Below, piece after piece: positions 1-6,379 of a stretch of DNA of 15,414 nt (positions are counted from its first letter, which is position 1; each line of letters starts with the position of its first letter). Under the pieces are notes generated by a model that saw nothing but the letters and a program-made list of their open reading frames with translations, was not told the origin of the DNA and ran no database searches. The stretch lies in NCBI GenBank assembly GCA_946482625.1, contig CAMLSH010000032.1, positions 1 through 15,414 of the forward strand, in the 5' to 3' direction. This DNA comes from an uncultured Opitutaceae bacterium. Its GTDB lineage: Bacteria > Verrucomicrobiota > Verrucomicrobiae > Opitutales > Opitutaceae. The position numbers and the translations under genes were made by a program.

Positions 1-7
1 ATTTGGG

Positions 8-39
8 CAAAAAAAATCGCCCGGCGTGAGCCGGGCGAT
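8..39 (-). terminator. Strong intrinsic terminator facing left
   Basis: A perfect 10-bp stem (16-25 with 30-39) closes a four-base loop. Read on the minus strand, it is followed at once by a run of eight or nine T (8-16). This is a textbook Rho-independent terminator for transcripts arriving from the right. The nearest minus-strand protein gene, cysN, stops 815 bases away, so a nearer transcript (the small RNA candidate described next) is the more natural client. It could also end a very long cys-operon 3' UTR. Confidence 0.85.
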
Positions 40-165
40 AAACCATACGGAGCTAAGCTCTACGTACAGTTTTTGGCGGGAGGGAACTGGAGAATCCTCC
101 AAAAACGTCTGCGCGCAAGCATTTATTTCTGCCTAATTTGGTATTTTTCCTAAGAAATTTGAGCA
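10..165 (-). ncRNA. Candidate small structured RNA
   Basis: Read on the minus strand, three stem-loops follow each other closely. The first pairs 99-106 with 69-76 (8 bp, extendable inward). The second pairs 63-66 plus 57-60 with 50-53 plus 46-49, with a two-base bulge and a three-base loop. The third is the terminator at 16-39. A TATAAT box at 177-172 would place a start near 165, giving a transcript of about 150 nt. No known RNA family (tRNA, tmRNA, 6S, SRP RNA) was recognised. A 20-codon ORF (122-60, minus) lies inside and ends in the second stem. It could be a leader peptide, but its overlap with the stems favours structure over coding. The ends are inferred. Confidence 0.4.
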
Positions 166-171
166 TAATGA

Positions 172-177
172 ATTATA
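172..177 (-). promoter_or_regulatory. Possible -10 box (TATAAT)
   Basis: A perfect TATAAT on the minus strand lies in an AT-rich island (about 120-240) that contrasts with the GC-rich surroundings. No good -35 hexamer lies 16-18 bases upstream. It is placed to drive the candidate small RNA that ends at the left-edge terminator. An AT-rich stretch will often contain such a hexamer by chance. Confidence 0.3.
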
Positions 178-670
178 AGATTTTTAAGTAGAAAATCGCC
201 TCTTTTTACACCGAAAATATGAGCCTACAGTAGCCAAACTGGTTGCTCATCAAGGAGCATTGATCCGAGCAGCCCAGAAATCTCATTTCCTTAGTGCCCA
301 CGTCTTAACCGAAACCGCCCCTCTCGAACGCAGAAACGCCCATCGGTTCCCATCAACTTCATCGACGAACGACATAGTGCGACGACCATGCGCACGATGC
401 GCTGAGCGAACGCTCACTCAAGCACGGGCTCTCCCAGCGACTCCAGCAGCACCGTGCACTCAATAACTCGTTCCGCTAAGTTCAAGGCCCCACCTCGCCG
501 CTGCGAGTTCGCCGTAAATCAACCCAGCCCTCCCGCAACGGTCGTTTCGTCCACGACCACTCCTTACATAGAAGTTGTGCCGCTGGGCGCGTCTCCGCCT
601 TCGTTCTCAACGTGCGAGCGAAACTGGGGGCGTAGTGAAATAATTGAGACCAGCTCATGATACGCGCGGC

Positions 671-748
671 GTTGAAGGCTGTAGATGATGGACAGCTTCA
701 ACGCATCTCGGCTCGATAGTTTGATCGAGGTGACACGCCGGCGGCGTG
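671..748. repeat. Cluster of three hairpins downstream of cysN
   Basis: Three inverted repeats stand close together. The first is an 11-bp stem, 671-677 plus 679-682 with 692-702, with one bulged G. The second is a 6-bp stem, 712-717 with 724-729. The third is a GC-only-looped 6-bp stem, 734-739 with 743-748. None is followed by a T run on either strand, so they are not typical intrinsic terminators. They begin about 105 bases past the cysN stop and could stabilise the 3' end of the cys mRNA, or be part of a repeat element. Confidence 0.5.
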
Positions 749-853
749 GAGAATTCCGGCACCGCGCTGCGACAACTTCGCGAATGCGGGAATATGGTCG
801 GTCAGATTTGGTGCGGCGCCCTCGGCGACCGGCGGCAACTCGCACCGTCCAGT

Positions 854-2125
854 CTAGAGGATCATGCCCGCGCCCACCGTGGCATTGGTGTGCTCGTCGA
901 CGAGGATCAGACTGCCAGTATTGCGATTGCGTTTGTATGCATCGAAAAACAGCGGCGACGCGGTACGGATGAGCACCCGACCGATGTCGTTCATGCCGAT
1001 CTCGGCGTCCCCTTCTAGCTTGTGAAGCGTGTTGATGTTCACCTTGTAGCGGACCGCCTTAATCGCGCACTTCACCTCGCGGGTCGTGTGGCGCAGGATG
1101 TATTTGCCGTTTGGATTGAGCTTCGTCGGCGAGAACCAGCAGAGCATCGCTTCTACATCCTGACTGATCTGCGGTTGGTTGTTCGGCTTCACGATCATGC
1201 CACCACGCGAGATATCGATCTCGTCTGTCAGCGTCATCGCTACGGACATCGGTGAAAAAACTTCAGATGCTTCACCGTCGGGGCCGTGAAGCGATTTGAT
1301 CTTCGAGGTGAATCCGGAGGGAAGCGCCAGGACTTCGTCGCCAACTTTGAAGACGCCACCAGCAACCCGCCCTGCAAAACCACGGAAATCATGATGCTCG
1401 TCGTTATTCGGACGGATCACGGTTTGCACCGGGAAGCGGGCGTCGATGTGGTTCGCGTCGCTGCCGATGTAGACGGTCTCGAGCGTGTAGAGCAGCGGCG
1501 AGCCTTGGTACCAGGGCATCTTGTCCGACTTATCGACAACGTTGTCCCCGTGCAGCGCGCTGATCGGGATGAACTTAATGTCCGCCACTTCAAGGCGTGA
1601 CGCGAACTCCGAGTACTGCGCGACGATGTTGTTGAAAACCTCTTCTTTGAAATCGACGAGGTCCATTTTGTTCACGCAGACGACGATGTGCGGGATGCGC
1701 AGCAGCGAGGCTATGAACGAGTGGCGGCAGGTCTGCTCGATCACGCCTTTGCGGGCGTCGATAAGAATGATGGCGAGGTTGGCTGTTGAAGCGCCCGTCA
1801 CCATGTTGCGCGTGTACTGGATGTGCCCAGGCGTATCCGCGATGATGAATTTGCGCTTCGGCGTGGCGAAGTAGCGATACGCGACATCAATGGTGATGCC
1901 TTGCTCGCGTTCGGCGCGGAGGCCGTCGGTGAGCAACGAGAGATTCAAATGCTCCTCGCCACGCTGTTCCGTAGCGCGCTCGATCGCGTCGAGCTGATCT
2001 TCAAAAATCGCCTTGGAGTCGTAGAGTAGTCGGCCAATCAGCGTGGATTTGCCGTCGTCGACACTGCCCGCCGTCGTGAAACGGAGCAGATCCATGGAAA
2101 GGTAGTGAGCGTCGGTATGAGACAT
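854..2125 (-). CDS. cysN: Sulfate adenylyltransferase subunit 1 (CysN, GTPase)
   Basis: CysN is the GTP-hydrolysing regulatory subunit of bacterial ATP sulfurylase. With CysD it makes adenosine 5'-phosphosulfate from ATP and sulfate in the cytoplasm. The 423-residue protein shows the translation-GTPase signature: P-loop GSVDDGKST (20-28), the effector stretch EREQGITID (72-80), DTPGH (97-101), NKMD (152-155) and SAL near 189-191. Elongation-factor-like beta-barrel domains follow. It ends without a CysC fusion, agreeing with the separate cysC upstream. I chose the ATG at 2125 because residues before it match the intergenic repeat rather than CysN; the Met ten residues later is an alternative. 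It is last in cysC-cysD-cysN, separated from cysD by 96 bases that hold an inverted repeat. No Shine-Dalgarno is visible. Confidence 0.96.
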   Translation of the reverse strand: MSHTDAHYLSMDLLRFTTAGSVDDGKSTLIGRLLYDSKAIFEDQLDAIERATEQRGEEHLNLSLLTDGLRAEREQGITIDVAYRYFATPKRKFIIADTPGHIQYTRNMVTGASTANLAIILIDARKGVIEQTCRHSFIASLLRIPHIVVCVNKMDLVDFKEEVFNNIVAQYSEFASRLEVADIKFIPISALHGDNVVDKSDKMPWYQGSPLLYTLETVYIGSDANHIDARFPVQTVIRPNNDEHHDFRGFAGRVAGGVFKVGDEVLALPSGFTSKIKSLHGPDGEASEVFSPMSVAMTLTDEIDISRGGMIVKPNNQPQISQDVEAMLCWFSPTKLNPNGKYILRHTTREVKCAIKAVRYKVNINTLHKLEGDAEIGMNDIGRVLIRTASPLFFDAYKRNRNTGSLILVDEHTNATVGAGMIL

Positions 2126-2146
2126 GAGTTTTAAAAATCCGAATGA

Positions 2147-2220
2147 CAAATTTCGAAGGCCCAAAATGAACCGGCCGGTTTTCCGGCTTCGGCATTCGGC
2201 CTTCGGACTTTTGAATTTGC
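2147..2220. repeat. Imperfect inverted repeat between cysD and cysN
   Basis: An 8-bp perfect arm (2154-2161 with 2198-2205) is flanked by a second matching block, caaatt at the left (2147-2152) and its complement at the right (near 2214-2219). A 12-bp perfect palindrome, aaccggccggtt (2169-2180), lies inside. Short 'ttcgg' units repeat at 2183-2206. The element fills nearly the whole spacer and looks like a mobile or dispersed intergenic hairpin. It could affect the cysD/cysN expression ratio. Confidence 0.55.
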
Positions 2221-2221
2221 T

Positions 2222-3127
2222 TTAGAAATACCCCGCCTTCTTGCGGTCTTCCATGGCGGTTTCGGAGCGTTTGTCGTCGGCGCGCGTCCCACGTTCGGTC
2301 TGACGCGCGGCGGCGACTTCCTGGATGATGTCACCCAGCGTCGAAGCCGTGGATTCGACGGCACCGGTGCAGGTCGCATCGCCCACGGTACGGAAACGGA
2401 TGATACGTTTCTCCACCTTCTCGCCCGGCATGACGGTGATGAACGGCGTGTTGGCCAGCAGCGTGCCGTTGCGGTTCACGATCTCCCGTTCGTGCGAGAA
2501 ATACAGCGGCGGCAGCGGGATCTTCTCGCGGGCGATGTATTGCCACACGTCCATCTCGGTCCAGTTGGAGAGCGGGAAAACGCGGAAGTGTTCGCCGTGG
2601 TTTTTGCGACCGTTGAAAAGATTCCAGAGCTCAGGACGTTGGTTCTTCGGGTCCCATTGGCCGAACTCGTCGCGGTGCGAGAAGAAGCGCTCTTTGGCGC
2701 GGGCCTTTTCTTCGTCGCGACGCGCGCCGCCGAGGCAGGCGTCGAATTTCAACTCCTCGATCGCATCGAGCAGCGTGACGGTCTGAAGACCGTTGCGCGA
2801 GGGATTCGGGCCTTTCTCTTCGACCGCGCGGCCGGCTTTGATGGAGTCTTCGACGTAGCGAACGATCAGGCGGGCGTTGAGGTCTTTCGCGAGCCAGTCG
2901 CGAAACTCGATCGCCTCGGAAAAATTGTGCCCCGTATCGATGTGGACGAGGGGGAACGGGATCTTAGCGGGCGCGAACGCCTTTTGCGCGAGGCGCACCA
3001 TGACGATGGAGTCCTTGCCACCAGAGAACAGCAATGCCGGCCGCTCAAACTGCGCGGCGACTTCACGCATGATGAAGATGGCCTCGTGCTCCAATTGCGC
3101 GAGATGGGTCAGATTATACGAACTCAT
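2222..3127 (-). CDS. cysD: Sulfate adenylyltransferase subunit 2 (CysD)
   Basis: CysD is the catalytic subunit of ATP sulfurylase and forms adenosine 5'-phosphosulfate with CysN. The 301-residue length is normal for the family. The PP-loop ATP-pyrophosphatase motif SGGKDS is at 35-40, followed by HIDTGHNF (62-69), the GGARRDEEKARAKER stretch (133-147) and the conserved TVGDATCTGAVES segment (247-259), all typical of CysD. The start ATG overlaps the cysC stop by four bases (ATGA), so the two are probably translationally coupled. No Shine-Dalgarno precedes the start. The C-terminal end (KKAGYF) is the usual CysD ending. The protein acts in sulfur assimilation or in supplying activated sulfate for sulfation. 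Confidence 0.97.
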   Translation of the reverse strand: MSSYNLTHLAQLEHEAIFIMREVAAQFERPALLFSGGKDSIVMVRLAQKAFAPAKIPFPLVHIDTGHNFSEAIEFRDWLAKDLNARLIVRYVEDSIKAGRAVEEKGPNPSRNGLQTVTLLDAIEELKFDACLGGARRDEEKARAKERFFSHRDEFGQWDPKNQRPELWNLFNGRKNHGEHFRVFPLSNWTEMDVWQYIAREKIPLPPLYFSHEREIVNRNGTLLANTPFITVMPGEKVEKRIIRFRTVGDATCTGAVESTASTLGDIIQEVAAARQTERGTRADDKRSETAMEDRKKAGYF

Positions 3128-3735
3128 GTATGGGAAATTTTGGTACGCACCGCCGCGTACAGGCCGTTCAGCGACGTTTCCGGAGACTCCGCTTCGGTAT
3201 CGATCACCAGCGCTGCCTCGCCCGCCGCCGGCTCTTCAAACGCAGAATCTTTTCCGGTGAACTGCTTCACGCCGCCCGCGCCCGCTTTCGCATAGAGACC
3301 TTTGGGATCACGCCGCGCGCAAGTCTCGAACGACGCCTTCACGTAAACATCGAAAAAATCCTCAGCGCCGATGATGTCGCGCGCCGATTGCCGCAATGTC
3401 CGGAGTGGCGTGATAAACGAGCAGATCGTGACCAACCCTGCCTGAGCAAAGAGCTTCGCGACCTCCGCCACGCGACGGATGTTTTCCGCACGATCAGCGT
3501 CGGTGAAACCGAGCCCCCGATTCAAACCCGTGCGAACGTTGTCCCCGTCCAATAGCTGTGTCGTAAACCCTTCCGCAAAAAGCCGGCGCTCCAAAGCCAC
3601 CGCGAGCGTGCTTTTTCCCGAGCCAGACAACCCGTAAAGCCAGATCACCAACGAGCGCTGCTTCAGCCGCGCTTCCTTTTCGGGACGCCCTAAAACGCGG
3701 TCAAAGATCGGGTGGATATTGTCAGCGGCAGCCAT
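3124..3735 (-). CDS. cysC: Adenylylsulfate kinase (CysC)
   Basis: CysC phosphorylates adenosine 5'-phosphosulfate to PAPS, the donor for sulfate reduction or sulfation. The 203-residue protein has the Walker A motif GLSGSGKS (35-42), DGDNVRTGLN (63-72) and the RDPKGLYAKA lid motif (142-151), all typical of APS kinases. At the site where the family usually has the reactive Ser (FISP), this protein has Thr109 (FITP). It is first in cysC-cysD-cysN and overlaps cysD by four bases. I chose the ATG at 3735. An in-frame ATG ten codons earlier would add a hydrophobic stretch not expected in the family. There is no Shine-Dalgarno. The 107 bases upstream, up to the acylphosphatase stop, must hold the promoter unless there is read-through. 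Confidence 0.95.
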   Translation of the reverse strand: MAAADNIHPIFDRVLGRPEKEARLKQRSLVIWLYGLSGSGKSTLAVALERRLFAEGFTTQLLDGDNVRTGLNRGLGFTDADRAENIRRVAEVAKLFAQAGLVTICSFITPLRTLRQSARDIIGAEDFFDVYVKASFETCARRDPKGLYAKAGAGGVKQFTGKDSAFEEPAAGEAALVIDTEAESPETSLNGLYAAVRTKISHT

Positions 3736-3842
3736 TATGTTGAGTGAGTTGATAAACAAATACAACTAAAGCATGGGCATCAAGTGAAATTCCGCATTTC
3801 GCCGAAGCTCCCAGTGAAAATTGGATGACCGATCTGGAGCGC

Positions 3843-4121
3843 CTACTTGATTTGGAAGCCCGTGAACTGCGGCACCCGTTTGGCGCCCTTTGTGCGCTCG
3901 GTTTTCCGGATATAGCCGTGCATCCGCTCTTCCACAGCGTGGATAAACGCGCCGACCTCCGCCGATACGCCCTCTGCCTCCAATTGCACCCGCCCATCCG
4001 GCAGATTCTGCACAATGCCGGTAACCTCGAACTCCTTCGCCACCTGCAGCGTGCTGTAGCGGAAGCCGACTCCTTGCACGCGGCCCGTGAAAAAGACCGT
4101 TTCATGATGTACTTCCGTCAT
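3843..4121 (-). CDS. acyP: Acylphosphatase
   Basis: This small cytoplasmic enzyme hydrolyses carboxyl-phosphate bonds of acylphosphates. At 92 residues it has the normal family size. The signature GRVQGVGFRYS (13-23) contains the phosphate-binding Arg21, and the second catalytic residue, Asn39, stands in VQNLPDGRVQLEAEG (37-51). The C-terminal half is more divergent than usual and carries a basic KTERTKGAKR stretch (73-82). It lies on the same strand as cysC, 107 bases upstream, and is divergent from the hypothetical gene starting at 4268. A role in sulfate activation is not implied by the sequence; co-location may be incidental. Confidence 0.93.
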   Translation of the reverse strand: MTEVHHETVFFTGRVQGVGFRYSTLQVAKEFEVTGIVQNLPDGRVQLEAEGVSAEVGAFIHAVEERMHGYIRKTERTKGAKRVPQFTGFQIK

Positions 4122-4267
4122 AGTTGTGGAGCGCGGACGCTAGGTGGAAGCGAGCGGCTAACTCAACCCGCAAAAAACACCGCAGATGACTGGCGCGAAA
4201 CCGGCTTTTGCATTGCCTTATCCAGAGCCGGGCAGCACGGTGCCGCCCGCAGTTTCTACCAACACGA

Positions 4268-4984
4268 ATGAGCAACTTCAACCCTGACGGCCCCTCTGAA
4301 AACGAGTGGGATGAACGTGGTGATCTGGCCTGGAACGAATTCGATTGGGAGCAATATCTCCGCCATCAAGACGAAGTCGTTATCCGCTACCTCGCGTTCT
4401 ACGAGCAGCTAAAAGAGCATCCCGACCGCCTCGACGAAGTCGCCCATTTCATGGGTTGGGATAAAGAAGACTGGAGCTCCGAGGGCACCACGCTGGGCGA
4501 AGACTCCGAATTGGAAGAAGAAGCCGAGTCGCGCGAAACCGGCGACGATTCCTCAGAGTTCGATGCGGAACCATACACGCTGCACAAGAACCCGATTTTC
4601 ATCGCAATCAAAGCCATCCAGCTGGGCCTGAAACGCGGCTGGGAACGCATCGCTCACGATCCCCAGAAGGTGCCGCAGGCTCTCGCGCTTACGTTCCAAA
4701 CGTCGCTCCATCGCAGTGATGAAAACGCGATGCTCGCGATTCAGGCGCTCGATTTCGGCGACTACGCGATGGCGATCAGTCTCTTCAAACGTGCGCTCCG
4801 CGACCTCAATCAATCCCTCGCCCTGCTCGACGAACGCGCGACCAGTTTCTCGCGTTCGCTAAGCAGTTTCCGCGATGACGCGGTCGCACGCTTGTTCGAT
4901 CTCCGCGAAGTTTACCTGCGCGTCATGAACGAATGTCGCGAGGAACTCGAACGCCCGGTGGACGGCGAAGACGGCGCCAAATAA
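4268..4984 (+). CDS. Acidic hypothetical protein
   Basis: I do not recognise this 238-residue protein. It has no signal peptide and no membrane segment, so it is probably cytoplasmic. The N-terminal third is rich in Trp, Asp and Glu (WDERGDLAWNEFDWEQYL, 14-31). Residues 77-100 are a strongly acidic, probably disordered linker. The C-terminal part (105-230) looks all-helical, with regular heptad-like Leu/Ala spacing and many Arg/Glu residues, and could form a coiled coil or a TPR-like helical bundle (AMLAIQALDFGDYAMAISLF, 154-173, resembles a tetratricopeptide helix pair). The ATG at 4268 is preferred because the upstream in-frame extension is rich in Cys and Arg and unlike the rest. It is monocistronic: it is divergent from acyP and closes at the terminator at 5019. 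Confidence 0.75.
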   Translation: MSNFNPDGPSENEWDERGDLAWNEFDWEQYLRHQDEVVIRYLAFYEQLKEHPDRLDEVAHFMGWDKEDWSSEGTTLGEDSELEEEAESRETGDDSSEFDAEPYTLHKNPIFIAIKAIQLGLKRGWERIAHDPQKVPQALALTFQTSLHRSDENAMLAIQALDFGDYAMAISLFKRALRDLNQSLALLDERATSFSRSLSSFRDDAVARLFDLREVYLRVMNECREELERPVDGEDGAK

Positions 4985-5018
4985 ATCGCTCCGCCCCAGC
5001 GCCCCGTCCCCTTCTTTC

Positions 5019-5056
5019 AAGCGCGGCGACCTCTTGGTCTCCGCGCTTTTTATTGA
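5019..5056 (+). terminator. Intrinsic terminator of the acidic hypothetical gene
   Basis: An 8-bp stem (5019-5026 with 5041-5048) is extended by an inner 4-bp stem (5028-5031 with 5036-5039) around a tctt loop, with one mismatched pair between them. On the plus strand it runs into tttatt. It lies 35 bases past the stop codon at 4984. The VOC gene converges on it from the other side and may share it, although the T run is poor on the minus strand. Confidence 0.85.
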
Positions 5057-5058
5057 GC

Positions 5059-5436
5059 TTAAAACGGCTTCCCGCGCTGGCAAAACTGCAATGCCACGCC
5101 CCACGGATCGCTCATCATGATGAGCGACGAGCCGTCCGGCGTTTCTTCGATGATAAATGTCGCGCCGGCCTTCTCCAACCGCGCGCGGTCCGCCTGCGTA
5201 TCTGTCGCGACAAACGCGACGTGAAACACGAGCGGGTGCTGTTTCGCGTAGTCCGGATAAGGCGCCGATGGATTGGAATAGAGCTCCACGATCACGCGGC
5301 CCGTTTCATCGGCCAGGAAGTGTGTATACGGGGCATCGTCACGCTTGCGCGCGACCGTGAGACCGAGGTTCTGCACCCACCATGCGGCTTGGGCGCGGGC
5401 GTCAGGAACGTTGATGGCGAAGTGTTCGAATTTCAT
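5059..5436 (-). CDS. VOC (glyoxalase/bleomycin-resistance fold) protein
   Basis: This 125-residue protein fits one vicinal-oxygen-chelate domain: a beta-alpha-beta-beta-beta module beginning FEHFAINV (3-10), then a second module (VFHVAFVATDT, 70-80; MMSDPWGVALQFCQR, 107-121). Likely metal ligands are His5, Glu51, His72 and Gln117; the last is more often Glu in the family. The exact reaction cannot be told from sequence, since VOC enzymes include lyases, epimerases, dioxygenases and binding proteins. It follows oleB by 22 bases on the same strand and is probably the last gene of the fabZ-fabI-oleA-oleB unit. Whether it acts in the lipid pathway or is a passenger is open. Confidence 0.88.
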   Translation of the reverse strand: MKFEHFAINVPDARAQAAWWVQNLGLTVARKRDDAPYTHFLADETGRVIVELYSNPSAPYPDYAKQHPLVFHVAFVATDTQADRARLEKAGATFIIEETPDGSSLIMMSDPWGVALQFCQRGKPF

Positions 5437-5458
5437 AGGATCAAGCGACGAGGTTGGC

Positions 5459-6379
5459 TCAGCGTTTCAAAAGAAAATCGCGAATGGTCGTAAGCGTCGG
5501 CTCGCCGCCATCCTCCAACACATAATGCCCGGCCTCGATCAGCCGGCGGACATCTGCGTCGGGATAAATTTCCCGCCAGCGATCGAGGAATGCGTCATGA
5601 AAACAAAAATCCCACGCGCCCCAGACGATCAGCTTCGGTTTGTCCGCGAGAAGCGGCAGGTTGCGCTCGATCTCCTCCAAGGTCGTCCGGCTCGGATGCG
5701 ACGATTCTAGCGGGATATCCGCGACGAAACGGTGTACCGCGATGCGATTGGCCCACGAATCGTACGGGAAAAGAAAGCCGCGCGCCTCATCCTCCTTCAG
5801 TTTTCGCGCATGCACCGACATCCACGTCGCCGGCCAGGCGAAGGCGTTGAACGCGCGCACCGCAAATTCACCGATGCCCGGAGCACGACAGATCGCGATC
5901 CGCGCCGGAATCCGATCCGAAACGAACGCCGCCGTATTCAAAATCGTGATCCTTCCAACCAGCTCAGGGTGTCGCGTTGCAAAACCAAACCCGATCGCCC
6001 CACCCCAGTCGTGAACAACCAGATGGATTTTCTTGAGCCCAAGCGAAGCGACCAACGCCTCCACGTCCGCGATGCGCGTCGCCAAGCGGTAGGAATAGTC
6101 CGCCGGCTTTTCAGACAATCCCATGCCGACGTGATCTGGCACCACGCAACGCAGCGTCGGTGCAACCCGCTTCACGAGATCCCGATAGAAAAACGACCAG
6201 GTGGGATTTCCGTGCAACATGAGCACGGCCTCGTCGTCGCGTGGACCTTCGTCGAGATAGCTCATCCGCGCCCCATGCGGAGTCCGAAACCATTTCGGTT
6301 CGAACGGATAGAGCACACGCAACCACCTCGGGAGCGCCGGCCGCTGGCCGGTTTCTGAAGATTGAGCAGGCGTGTCCAT
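5459..6379 (-). CDS. oleB: OleB-like alpha/beta-hydrolase (beta-lactone decarboxylase family)
   Basis: The protein belongs to the haloalkane-dehalogenase-like branch of the alpha/beta-hydrolases. In olefin biosynthesis OleB converts a beta-lactone to a cis-olefin and CO2. In numbering from an upstream GTG start, HGNPTW (58-63) forms the oxyanion region, the nucleophile is Asp126 in HDWGGA, the acid is Asp259 in WGAWDF and the base is His287 in GHYVLED. The segment FLFPYDSWANRIAVHRF is typical of OleB proteins. The ATG at 6379 is preferred (306 residues): it overlaps the oleA stop as TGATG and has GGAG five bases upstream, inside oleA. The GTG at 6385 is the alternative. Adjacency to OleA strongly supports the OleB name. 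A true dehalogenase is the alternative, and oleC and oleD are not nearby. Confidence 0.87.
   Translation of the reverse strand: MDTPAQSSETGQRPALPRWLRVLYPFEPKWFRTPHGARMSYLDEGPRDDEAVLMLHGNPTWSFFYRDLVKRVAPTLRCVVPDHVGMGLSEKPADYSYRLATRIADVEALVASLGLKKIHLVVHDWGGAIGFGFATRHPELVGRITILNTAAFVSDRIPARIAICRAPGIGEFAVRAFNAFAWPATWMSVHARKLKEDEARGFLFPYDSWANRIAVHRFVADIPLESSHPSRTTLEEIERNLPLLADKPKLIVWGAWDFCFHDAFLDRWREIYPDADVRRLIEAGHYVLEDGGEPTLTTIRDFLLKR

Larger units (their letters stand above)
166..853. other. Long intergenic region without a convincing gene
   Basis: This stretch of nearly 700 bases separates the left-edge RNA candidate from the cysN stop codon. Short open frames exist on both strands, but none shows a recognisable domain. 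Bases 120-240 are AT-rich; from 260 on, composition returns to that of the genome. A minus-strand reading around 395-480 has a protein-like stretch interrupted by a stop, which might be a decayed gene, but I could not identify it. A small hairpin (244-248 with 255-259) and three hairpins near 671-748 are the only clear structures. Confidence 0.6.

Noticed and set aside
61..106. tRNA or tmRNA 3' end
   Set aside because: The stem and flanking bases hint at a T-arm, but the T-loop consensus and CCA are missing and no acceptor partner was found.
395..480. Possible decayed protein fragment on the minus strand (LAERVIECTVLLESLGEP)
   Set aside because: The reading is protein-like for about 20 residues but is broken by stops, and no family could be named.
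3736..3842. Possible promoter before cysC (TTGATG at 3783-3778 with TATTTG further on)
   Set aside because: Spacing of 15 bases and a poor -10 make it too weak to list as a feature.
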